Part shown: piece by piece, positions 1-6,985 of the stretch
How positions within the stretch are numbered: the first letter of the stretch is position 1
Layout: every line of letters starts with the position of its first letter
Source of the DNA: Flavobacterium sp. MC2016-06
GTDB taxonomy: Bacteria > Bacteroidota > Bacteroidia > Flavobacteriales > Flavobacteriaceae
Length of the DNA: 9,958 nt
Reading direction: 5' to 3'
NCBI RefSeq assembly: GCF_009711165.2
Contig: NZ_WMID02000062.1
Coordinates: forward strand, 1 to 9,958
The notes under the pieces: model-generated
Told to the model about the DNA's origin: nothing
What the model saw: only the letters and a program-made list of their open reading frames with translations
Database searches by the model: none
Position numbers and translations under genes: made by a program

Positions 1-978
1 ACCGTTTTCTTTATAAACAATAGTATAAGGTCCCGTTCCTGCTGTTGCTGTAAAAGTCAAGAGTCCTGAACCTGTTGTACAAAATGGGCCATTGGCAGTC
101 AGACTTCCCTGCGGTAAAGGATTTACTATTATTGTGGCTGAACCTCCAGTAAAACCTGTTGTACGGGAACATGTATCTGATCCCGTAACTGAAACTAAAG
201 TATATGTTGTTGAACCTGTAACCGTGGATGTAAAAGGTGCAAAAGAAGTACCGCTTACAACTCCGCTTGCCGTGCGGTCTGCTCCGCCGTTTTCTTTGTA
301 GACAATCGTATATGGCCCTGTGCCTGCACTGGCGGTAAAAGTCAATTGTCCTGAACCTGTTGCGCAAAATGGGCCATTGGCAGTAAGACTTCCCTGAGGT
401 AAAGGATTTACTGTTATTGTGGCTGTACCTCCGGTAAAAGTAGTAGTACGAGCACAACCCAATGATCCCGTTACTGAAACTAATGTATATGTTGTTGAAC
501 CTGTAACTGTGGGTGTAAAAGGAGTAAAAGAAGTTCCGCTTACAACTCCGCTTGCTGTGCGGTCTGCTCCACCATTTTCTTTATAAACAATAGTGTAAGG
601 TCCTGTTCCGGCTGTGGCTGTAAAAGTCAAGAGTCCTGAACCTGTTGCACAAAATGGACCATTGACCGTCAAACTTCCCTGCGGTAAGGGATTAACTGTT
701 ATTGCGGCTGAACCTCCGGTAAAACTTGATGTACGAGAACATGTGTTTGATCCCGTAACTGAAACTAAGGTATAAGTTGTTGAACCTGTAACCGTAGCTG
801 TAAAAGGTGCAAAAGAAGTGCCGCTTACAACTCCAGTGGCAGTCCTGTCGGCTCCGCCGTTTTCTTTATAAATAATAGTATAAGGCCCTGTTCCAGCAGT
901 AGCGGTAAAGGTTAAAAGTCCCGAACCTGTTGCACAAAATGGACCATTAGCAGTCAAGGTTCCTTGTGGTAAAGGATT
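1..978 (-). repeat. Tandem 285-bp repeats encoding 95-residue Ig-like units
   Basis: Units begin with Asn of NPLPQG at 978, 693, 408 and 123, exactly 285 nt apart, so three full units and 41 codons of a fourth are visible. The array continues off the left edge. Each unit carries GPFC near its start and a second Cys (NTCSRT, LGCART or DTCSRT) about 63 residues later, a spacing compatible with a disulfide or Ig-type core. The units are nearly identical in sequence. Most differences cluster around the second cysteine and in the FxPFTxTV segment. The match is to generic Ig/PKD-like repeats of Bacteroidota surface proteins, without a specific family assignment. Confidence 0.93.
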
Positions 979-2376
979 TACTGTAACAGTTGTTGAAGCA
1001 GAATTCTCAGCATCACAATCACCGTTTTTTATCACTGCTCTAAATTGAGTAGTCTGAGTAAGAGGTCCTGAAGTGTAAGATGTTGTAGTATTTGCAATAG
1101 GAGTCCAAGTAGAAAATGGACTCACAGAGAACTCCCAACCTGTAATCGAGCCTGTGTTTCCTGTCAATGCTAGAGTTGCACTTGTTGCCCCAAAACATAT
1201 TGTTGTACCACCACCAACAGTTCCTCCAGTTGACTTATTAAAGACATTAACATTTGCAACATTATTACTTGATATAGTATTTGAACAAGCATTTGTAGTT
1301 ACTCCACTTATTGTTGTACTACCTGATGTTAGCGCATCTATCGTGATAGTCCTTACACCAGGACTAGTAAATCCCATTGCTGTAAAACTTCCACTACCCG
1401 CAGTCGTAACTGTCATCGTGGCCGTTGCAGAACCTGCAGGATTACTTCGAGTATAGTAAACGGTATAAGTTCCAATAGGTAATCCAGCTGCAGTGGATGT
1501 TAGTTGTATTAAAGAATTCCCAGTTGCATGACAAGTACTTGAAGCTACAATTGTGCTAATACTATAGGTTGGACAAGTATATGTCAATGTAATCTGTCCA
1601 CTAGCACCTGCTCCCCCATTTCTAGCAGTTGCAAGAGCTGAACTCATACCTCCACTACCACCTCCACCAGGTGAATTCCCATTATTTCCTACAGCGCTGG
1701 CAAGAACTAGGCTAGAGACAGAGGCTCCCCCTGTTCCTCCTCCTGGACTTGCTGCATTTCCTCCTTTCCCGGAACTAAGAAGGATTGCCGCCAAAACAGT
1801 GAATCCTCCATCTCCATTGGCTCCAGAAGTAGTTGTCGTACCAAAAGAACTTCCTGCTAAACCACCTGCTCCACCTGAAACATTGCCTCCAGAAGTATTA
1901 GCAATACCTCCTGCTCCTCCAGCTGCATAAATTAAGCTTTCAAATCCAGTAATTGTTGAATGACCTCCGGCAGTACCATTAGTAGCAGTACCTGTACTTT
2001 GACCTGCAACCACTATACTTAAGGAATTATTTGCGGCTACAGTAATATTTCTAAATGCATAGGCACCCCCGCCGCCGCCGCCGGCGCTTCTTCCTTCAAC
2101 AAGAGCAGAGCCACTTGCGCCACCTCCAGCACCGCCGCCTCCCCAAGCTTGTACATCTACTCCTGTAATTCCTGCAGGCACTACGAAAGTACCGTTAGAA
2201 GGAAATATGTGTGGTGGTGGTGATGTTTGCGCTATTATAGAAGAATAAAAAAAAGATAATAATAAAGAAAGCTGTAACTTATTGTACAAAATCTTTCTGG
2301 GATTGAGATTATCCCTTTGCAAATAGTTTATTAAATATTGCAGTAAAATCGGCAGTGAAAGTATTTTTTTTTTCAT
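1..2376 (-). CDS. Large repeat-containing secreted/surface protein with glycine-rich and Ig-like domains (3' end outside window)
   Basis: The frame is open from the ATG at 2376 to the left edge, giving 792 residues with no stop. Residues 1-50 form a signal sequence with an unusually long N-region; the hydrophobic core is at about 34-48 and ends in IIAQ, so cleavage after Ala49 is likely. Residues ~57-266 are a glycine-rich domain (TFVVPAGITGVDVQAWGGG onward). Residues 268-379 and 380-466 look like Ig/SprB-like beta domains, the second with a TTICFG motif and a later GDCD. From residue 467 there are 95-residue repeats beginning NPLPQG. The architecture is typical of T9SS-exported adhesin-like proteins of flavobacteria. 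The sorting signal would lie beyond the edge, so T9SS export is inferred. No enzyme motif is visible and the function is unknown; adhesion is the most likely role. The gene stands alone after ~500 bp of non-coding DNA. Confidence 0.88.
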   Translation of the reverse strand, partial: MKKKILSLPILLQYLINYLQRDNLNPRKILYNKLQLSLLLSFFYSSIIAQTSPPPHIFPSNGTFVVPAGITGVDVQAWGGGGAGGGASGSALVEGRSAGGGGGGAYAFRNITVAANNSLSIVVAGQSTGTATNGTAGGHSTITGFESLIYAAGGAGGIANTSGGNVSGGAGGLAGSSFGTTTTSGANGDGGFTVLAAILLSSGKGGNAASPGGGTGGASVSSLVLASAVGNNGNSPGGGGSGGMSSALATARNGGAGASGQITLTYTCPTYSISTIVASSTCHATGNSLIQLTSTAAGLPIGTYTVYYTRSNPAGSATATMTVTTAGSGSFTAMGFTSPGVRTITIDALTSGSTTISGVTTNACSNTISSNNVANVNVFNKSTGGTVGGGTTICFGATSATLALTGNTGSITGWEFSVSPFSTWTPIANTTTSYTSGPLTQTTQFRAVIKNGDCDAENSASTTVTVNPLPQGTLTANGPFCATGSGLLTFTATAGTGPYTIIYKENGGADRTATGVVSGTSFAPFTATVTGSTTYTLVSVTGSNTCSRTSSFTGGSAAITVNPLPQGSLTVNGPFCATGSGLLTFTATAGTGPYTIVYKENGGADRTASGVVSGTSFTPFTPTVTGSTTYTLVSVTGSLGCARTTTFTGGTATITVNPLPQGSLTANGPFCATGSGQLTFTASAGTGPYTIVYKENGGADRTASGVVSGTSFAPFTSTVTGSTTYTLVSVTGSDTCSRTTGFTGGSATIIVNPLPQGSLTANGPFCTTGSGLLTFTATAGTGPYTIVYKENG
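1579..2208 (-). other. Glycine-rich domain of the leftmost gene
   Basis: Residues ~57-266 start with a short beta-type lead-in (FVVPAGITGVDVQAWG). They continue as Gly/Ala/Ser-rich sequence with repeated GGxGG runs, including six consecutive glycines encoded by a GGC-rich tract around 2068-2083. The end is GGAGASGQITLTYTC. This resembles the glycine-rich domain often found at the N-terminus of Bacteroidota surface proteins. A packed polyglycine-helix structure, as in some phage tail tip adhesins, is possible but is inference. Confidence 0.7.
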
Positions 2377-2386
2377 TCTATGGCAT
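2364..2386 (-). other. Start region with A10 homopolymer and abutting three-codon minigene
   Basis: On the minus strand the sequence reads ATG CCA TAG, one base, then the gene's ATG followed directly by ten adenines (encoding KKK plus the first base of Ile). No Shine-Dalgarno sequence is present, which is normal in Bacteroidota. The minigene's stop sits one base before the true start. Change in the A10 tract would shift the frame within the signal sequence. A TTG at residue 30 (ATT TTG TAC AAT AAG) would give an ordinary 20-residue signal peptide and is an alternative start. Confidence 0.5.
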
Positions 2387-2872
2387 TTTAAATAATTGAA
2401 AAAAAGCAGATAAACTCAAGTCGTAATCTTTTAAAATTTTCAAATACCAGCAATTAAAATTAGGGCATATAAAAGCACTCTGAATCTCAAAAGAGATACA
2501 GAAAAACATAAAGTACTTTTTTGCTTATTTAATTTGGCTTTTAAATTTTACAATTAGTCTTTAGGCGTGTAGAAAAAGAAACGAATATTTAGTTTGGCTT
2601 TACTGAAGAAGTTCTAGAAACATCTTTTAAAAAAAGGCTTTTAAAGGTGTTTTGCCGTCTTTTAGCGCACTTTGACGATCAAATACAATAACAAGGTACG
2701 ATTTTATTTACTTTACGTTAAAAATTTTAACTAAAAATGCTCAATTTTAACACTCATTCAAGCCAATTATGCAATTATAAGAAAATACTGTTAACGAATG
2801 TTGTAATGGATTTATAATCAAACAAGTATATTTAAACAAAATATTCTTTAAAACTAAGCATTACTTAAAATG
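2377..2872. other. Intergenic region of about 500 bp, AT-rich, no gene seen
   Basis: No convincing coding frame is found on either strand. The segment should hold the promoter of the leftmost gene, but no full TTG-N20-TAnnTTTG match was found on the minus strand. The nearest partial -7 forms are TATTTTG (about 2838-2844), TATAATTG (about 2772-2779) and TACCTTG (about 2692-2698). One imperfect direct repeat lies at 2526-2541 and 2586-2601. A long 5' leader or a small RNA cannot be excluded by eye. Confidence 0.6.
2526..2601. repeat. Imperfect 16-bp direct repeat, 60 bp apart
   Basis: TATTTAATTTGGCTTT at 2526-2541 recurs as TATTTAGTTTGGCTTT at 2586-2601, with 15 of 16 bases identical and a start-to-start distance of exactly 60 bp. 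It lies upstream of the leftmost gene. It could be a regulator site or chance in AT-rich DNA. Confidence 0.4.
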
Positions 2873-2907
2873 AAAAATCCATCTACAATAACAGCAGATG
2901 GATTTTT
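2873..2907 (-). terminator. Rho-independent terminator of the beta-propeller gene
   Basis: A perfect 12-bp inverted repeat (AAAAATCCATCT at 2873-2884 and AGATGGATTTTT at 2896-2907) surrounds an 11-nt loop. It starts 21 nt past the TAG stop at 2928-2930. The arms end in A and T runs, so it could work in both directions, but the only gene reading into it in this window is the minus-strand one. Confidence 0.9.
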
Positions 2908-2927
2908 TATCTCTAAAAATGATGTTT

Positions 2928-4541
2928 CTAAAAGAAGATGATTTTCTTATTTATTACATGTCCGTTTTCTAGAATAATTGTTACTAATAGAACTTGATCA
3001 CTGGATTGTAAATTTGATAGTATTAAATTAGTTGTTCTGATTTTATTATTGTTATAAAGTTCTTTTCCAGAAACATCAAAAAGAATAACTTCTTTAAGAT
3101 TTTCTTCTGTTGAGGCTATCTTAATTACTTTGTCTTTTACAGAAACAAAAACATTCTGATCGAGAGTTTCAAAATCTTTAGTTCCCAATGTTTTATCTGT
3201 AAATCGAAGTACAAAACGATCATTAAAAGTTCCTATTGCGGTCGTAAAAGTATAATTGCTAATTCTTAAATCATGCATTGTATTTGTGGTTTTATCTTCT
3301 AAATAAATATTTTGAGTACTCAAATCACCATCTGCATAATCTATAGAAATACTAAAATCTCCAGCCGTTGTAGATTTATACCCGAGAGAAACTATATCTG
3401 AATTATCAAAAGGAAGCTGACGTCCTTGAACAGTAAGTTTTTTACCCTCAATAACGCTATAAAAATCGATAGTTTTATTTCCTTCTAAAGATATTCCATC
3501 AAAATTATCATCCCAGGAATTTGTTGCTCCTGTTACATAGCCAATTAATATTTGCTTGAAAACATTTTGAGAATTAGTCAGGTTTAACCATACGCGATGT
3601 TTTTCAATATTACTGCTTTCATCTTTGATTATTTTAAAAAACTGACTGTTATGACCAGAAACACGCATAGAATTACGAAAATCTGCATTTAATGCTGTTT
3701 TAGATTTCACTAAAAATGATTGTCCAGCAGCAATGTAACCTAATGGCATATTTTTATTTCCTAATGACAATGCTCCTCTGCTAACATTTACACTGCCTGT
3801 TAAATTATATACAGCAAAATCATCGCTATTATAACTAAATACGGTACTTCCTGATGCAGCACTTGGTGAGGAGTTATGTGTCCAAAAATATAAAGTTCCA
3901 TACAAATTGGCTTGATTATCAATAATAAATCGATCTGCATGAACAGCTGAGGGATATGGATTTCCTATTAAACTCCATTTCTCAGCTGTATCTAAAGAAA
4001 CTGATACTGGTCCATTATTGGGAACTCCCATAAATACCGCATCATAAACAGCAGGAATAACTGTATCATAATATTGAGGTGCTCTAATACTATAACCTAC
4101 ACCTTTTTTCATTTCTTCTTCTCCATTAAAAATTACATCCCAGCCCTTCAATGAATCATATTTATAATATTTATCTATTAATGTTTTTGGTGACAAATCA
4201 TGTAACGTAAATGCTGGAGTTCGTGTAACTGGAGACGACCAATACGTTAAATCTAATCTTAAAAGAGGGTTTGTTTTACGTTTAAGATAAATTGTTCCAG
4301 TGTTTATCATATCATCGTCTGATTGGTATAAACTTGCTCCATTTTCTAATACCAAAGTTCCTAAACCTAAATAAGAGAATTCTATACCTAATGTATTATC
4401 ACTTAAGAGCGTTACTGTTTTTCCTTCTTCTATAGTACAACTGCACACATCTGATGTTTGTAAATCTGTATAGTTATCTCTAAAAACTACCTCTTTTCCT
4501 CCAGACGGAAATCCATTTGACCATGATATACCATCCCAAGT
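2928..4541 (-). other. Shared C-terminal module with T9SS sorting signal, copy 1
   Basis: About 537 residues align end to end with the C-terminus of the rightmost gene. The order is W-rich entry (TTWDGISWSNGFPS), cysteine motif DVCSC, beta-solenoid-like TLGIEF/LVLENGASLYQ, RLDLTYWSSPVT, LHDLSPKTLIDKYY, GYSIRAPQ, FMGVPNNG, LIGNPYPSA, LYFWTHNSSPS, DFAVYNLTGS, RVWLNLTN, GRQLPFDN and NIYLEDK. The final ~80 residues (about 2931-3170) are the sorting signal, which is normally cleaved or processed on export. Roughly half the positions match the other copy by eye. Confidence 0.88.
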
Positions 4542-6803
4542 TGTGGATTCTAAACATAGTTTTAAACGAGCAATTCTGTGTTTAGAACTTTCTGATACAG
4601 AATTGAAATTCCCTCCAATTAGTAATCGATAATCAGACGTAAAACTCATGCTAAAAAGTTTATTATTGAGCGGAGCTGAAAAAGAAGGATCATAATTTCC
4701 TGTTTTTTGCAATCGTATTAATCTCAATGATGGGTTACTCTTGTAGGTTCCAGAAAAAGTTCCTCCTACCAAAATTCTATCGTCAGGCTGAACCAAAATA
4801 CTGCGGACATCTCCATTGCTAAAACCTGTGCCTGAATCAAACGTAGTATCTAGACTTCCGTTTAGATTTAGACGAAGAATTCGTTTTTGTGAGATACCTT
4901 TAAAAGTCGAAAAAGAACCTCCTAAAATTATTTTTTGGTCAGATTGTAAAGCAATAGCATATATATTTTTATCAAAACCAAGTCCTATATTAAAGCTGGA
5001 ATCTATACTTCCATCAGAATTTAATCGAATTAATTTTGAAAATGCATTTCCATTAAAAGTATTAAATCTCCCTCCTAGTAAAATTTTCCCATCAGGCTGG
5101 ATTAAAACAGCTTCTACAATAGCATCAAATCCCACTCCAACATTAAAACTAATATCCTTTGAACCATCTTGCAGTAATCGAACAATTCTTCCGGCAGCTG
5201 AACCATTATAATTAATAAAATTTCCAGCTGCAATTATTTTTCCATCAGATTGCATTGCCATTGCATAGACTTGACTATTAAATCCTGTACCAATATTGAA
5301 GGTATTGTCTATTGATCCGTCTGATAAAATCCTAACTATTCGATTACAAGACACATCATTATATTTCGTAAAATTACCTCCAAGAATTATCTTATCATCT
5401 AATTGTAATACCGCTGTTTTTACAAGATTATTTGCACCTGCTTTTTCTGTATTAAAAGTAATATCTGATGATCCATCTTCTAAAAGCCGAACAATTTTAG
5501 ATGCAGGATTTCCATTGAATTTATTAAAGTTTCCAACTACTATTGCTTTTTTATTTTGTAATGGTAAAATGTCTAAAACAGAATTATCAAAACCAACTCC
5601 GGCAGACAAATAAGCAATATCGTGTTCTCCTGTCGAATTAACTTTTGCTAGCCTTCCTTGATTCAATCCATCAAAAACAGAAAATGAACCTCCTATATAC
5701 CAAGAGCCTTCAGTATCATTTGCTAAAGCCAAAACAGAAGCAGATGCTGGTCCTGAACCAAGATCAAAATCAGTATTCATTATTCCGTTTGAGTTTAGAA
5801 AAAATACCCTGTTTACATCTATACTGTTATAATTACCCGTAAAAGAACCGCCAACCATAATATTCCCTGAACTATCTATTTTTATGGTCTGAACCGCACC
5901 CGAATTTATACCTGTTCCAGATTGAAAAGTATTATCCTGAGTTCCGTCTTCATTAAGCCGAATAATTCTATTAGCTGTAACCTCATTATAGGTTGTAAAA
6001 TTTCCTCCAAGTATAATTTTACCATCAGATTGTACTTCTATTGCATTCACATTATCATTGAAACCTGTACCAATATTAAAACTTGAATCTATGGTACCAT
6101 CAGTATTTAACCTAGCAATTTTATTGACAGCTATACCATTAAATGTTGCAAAATTTCCAGCAATCAAAATTTTATTATTAGGTAAAACTCGAACACTTGT
6201 AATATTTAATGGAGAACCTGAACCTGTTAAAAAAGAATTATCGAAAGAACCATCTGGAAGAATGCGAGCAATTCTATTTACAATGTTATTATTGTATTTT
6301 GTAAAACTGCCAACTATTATTATTTTACCATCTGTCTGCATAGCAATGTCGTAGATAATACCTGTCGCAGCACCTATAGAGGTATTAAATGATGTATCAT
6401 AAGTTCCATCAGTATTTAATCTGGTAAGTCTTCCAGCACTCACTCCATTATACATAGTAAAACTGCCTCCAACAATTATCTTACCGTCAGACTGAACATG
6501 AGAAGCATATATTTTTCCATTAAAACCATTTCCTTTTTCAAAACTTTCATCAATCGTACCATCAGGTTTTAGACGTGTCAGATAAGATACAGAAATGCCA
6601 TTAAGACTCAAATAATCGCCGCCAACAATCAAATTATTGTCTATTTGTAAAGATAGTGTTCTAACAGTATTGTTAAAACCATCACCATTTAATCCATTAT
6701 CAAGAGTATTAAAAGTCTTATCAATTTTTCCTTGTTGGGCAAGAAGTATTGCTTTAAAAGGCAGAAGAATTAAAACTAATGAGCAAAGTAACTTTTTTAT
6801 CAA
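2928..6803 (-). CDS. Secreted delta-60-repeat beta-propeller protein with T9SS type C sorting signal
   Basis: This is a complete gene of 1291 residues. The start is TTG at 6803; upstream in frame only ATT, TAC, ATT, AAT, TTA, ATT and TTA precede a TAG at 6825-6827, so no ATG is available. Residues 1-22 are a signal peptide (MIKKLLCSLVLILL..LLA, then QQGK). Residues 26-748 carry delta-60 repeats (type QSDGKIIVGGSF..YNG...RLxRLNxDGTxDxSF) predicted to fold as beta-propellers. From ~755 a long module starts at TTWDGISWSNG and contains LDLTYWSSP, GYSIRAP, GNPYPSA and LYFWTHNSSP. The last ~80 residues (VSVKDKVIKI, VILFDVSGKELYNN, NLQSSDQVLLVTI, KKIIFF) match the ChiA-like type C T9SS signal. The predicted fate is export across the outer membrane, with release or surface attachment. 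The ligand is unknown. It has its own promoter and terminator, so it is monocistronic. Confidence 0.95.
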   Translation of the reverse strand: MIKKLLCSLVLILLPFKAILLAQQGKIDKTFNTLDNGLNGDGFNNTVRTLSLQIDNNLIVGGDYLSLNGISVSYLTRLKPDGTIDESFEKGNGFNGKIYASHVQSDGKIIVGGSFTMYNGVSAGRLTRLNTDGTYDTSFNTSIGAATGIIYDIAMQTDGKIIIVGSFTKYNNNIVNRIARILPDGSFDNSFLTGSGSPLNITSVRVLPNNKILIAGNFATFNGIAVNKIARLNTDGTIDSSFNIGTGFNDNVNAIEVQSDGKIILGGNFTTYNEVTANRIIRLNEDGTQDNTFQSGTGINSGAVQTIKIDSSGNIMVGGSFTGNYNSIDVNRVFFLNSNGIMNTDFDLGSGPASASVLALANDTEGSWYIGGSFSVFDGLNQGRLAKVNSTGEHDIAYLSAGVGFDNSVLDILPLQNKKAIVVGNFNKFNGNPASKIVRLLEDGSSDITFNTEKAGANNLVKTAVLQLDDKIILGGNFTKYNDVSCNRIVRILSDGSIDNTFNIGTGFNSQVYAMAMQSDGKIIAAGNFINYNGSAAGRIVRLLQDGSKDISFNVGVGFDAIVEAVLIQPDGKILLGGRFNTFNGNAFSKLIRLNSDGSIDSSFNIGLGFDKNIYAIALQSDQKIILGGSFSTFKGISQKRILRLNLNGSLDTTFDSGTGFSNGDVRSILVQPDDRILVGGTFSGTYKSNPSLRLIRLQKTGNYDPSFSAPLNNKLFSMSFTSDYRLLIGGNFNSVSESSKHRIARLKLCLESTTWDGISWSNGFPSGGKEVVFRDNYTDLQTSDVCSCTIEEGKTVTLLSDNTLGIEFSYLGLGTLVLENGASLYQSDDDMINTGTIYLKRKTNPLLRLDLTYWSSPVTRTPAFTLHDLSPKTLIDKYYKYDSLKGWDVIFNGEEEMKKGVGYSIRAPQYYDTVIPAVYDAVFMGVPNNGPVSVSLDTAEKWSLIGNPYPSAVHADRFIIDNQANLYGTLYFWTHNSSPSAASGSTVFSYNSDDFAVYNLTGSVNVSRGALSLGNKNMPLGYIAAGQSFLVKSKTALNADFRNSMRVSGHNSQFFKIIKDESSNIEKHRVWLNLTNSQNVFKQILIGYVTGATNSWDDNFDGISLEGNKTIDFYSVIEGKKLTVQGRQLPFDNSDIVSLGYKSTTAGDFSISIDYADGDLSTQNIYLEDKTTNTMHDLRISNYTFTTAIGTFNDRFVLRFTDKTLGTKDFETLDQNVFVSVKDKVIKIASTEENLKEVILFDVSGKELYNNNKIRTTNLILSNLQSSDQVLLVTIILENGHVINKKIIFF
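4560..6728 (-). repeat. Fourteen delta-60-type beta-propeller repeats
   Basis: Thirteen full units of ~50-53 residues begin at about residues 52, 102, 155, 206, 257, 309, 361, 413, 466, 517, 568, 619 and 671. A last half unit starts at 721 (FTSDYRLLIGGNF). A leading half unit (DKTFN..GFNNTVRTL, residues 29-50) precedes them, so the two halves together make a fourteenth blade, as expected for ring closure. Units 6-8 (residues ~309-465) have lost much of the QxDGKI consensus (SSGNIM, TEGSWYI, QNKKAIV), while the outer ones keep it. Confidence 0.88.
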
Positions 6804-6846
6804 AATGTAAATATTTAAAATTAACTATAATTTGTAAGAATTGTCT

Positions 6847-6877
6847 CAAAATTAAATATATTAACTAAAGTTTACAA
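6847..6877 (-). promoter_or_regulatory. Bacteroidota-type promoter of the beta-propeller gene
   Basis: Read on the minus strand, TTG (6877-6875), 20 nt, then TAATTTTG (6854-6847) fits the primary sigma factor consensus of Bacteroidota (-33 TTG, -7 TAnnTTTG). Transcription would begin around 6840, leaving a leader of ~35-40 nt before the TTG start at 6803. It lies just downstream of the preceding gene's terminator, which supports an independent transcript. Confidence 0.75.
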
Positions 6878-6897
6878 TAGCTGCTTTTAGTGATATT

Positions 6898-6944
6898 ATA
6901 AAAAAATCCCATTTGTCAAATTATGACAAATGGGATTTTTTTAT
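6898..6944 (-). terminator. Strong rho-independent terminator of the rightmost gene
   Basis: A perfect 21-bp inverted repeat (6898-6918 with 6924-6944) with a 5-nt loop and a seven-base A/T run in each arm. It starts ~40 nt past the TAA stop at 6986-6988. The core ATCCCATTTGTCA pairs with TGACAAATGGGAT. It separates the rightmost gene from the beta-propeller gene. Confidence 0.93.
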
Positions 6945-6985
6945 TGTAATAAAACGTACCGTTATACGCCTATACTTTCAGAATT

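Noticed and set aside
1..978. Regular direct repeats considered as a CRISPR or other non-coding array
   Set aside because: The periods (285 bp, and 267 bp at the right edge) are far too long, there are no spacers, and the repeats are in-frame protein domains.
92..1456. Plus-strand open frames (92-301, 1154-1456) and the 11-457 minus-strand frame opposite or overlapping the leftmost gene
   Set aside because: They are antisense or out-of-frame shadows of a long continuous coding frame with recognisable domains and tandem repeats. They have no start context or known domain.
2873..2907. Inverted repeats as transposon ends or attachment sites
   Set aside because: Both hairpins in the window (2873-2907 and 6898-6944) sit just past stop codons, have small loops and A/T runs, and differ in sequence from each other, which fits terminators. 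No transposase or integrase is present.
4816..6354. Plus-strand frames within the beta-propeller gene
   Set aside because: Their internal similarity only mirrors the delta-60 repeats on the opposite strand.
6803..6985. Rightmost and middle genes as one operon
   Set aside because: A 21-bp perfect hairpin with T-runs and a consensus promoter lie between them, so read-through should be minor.
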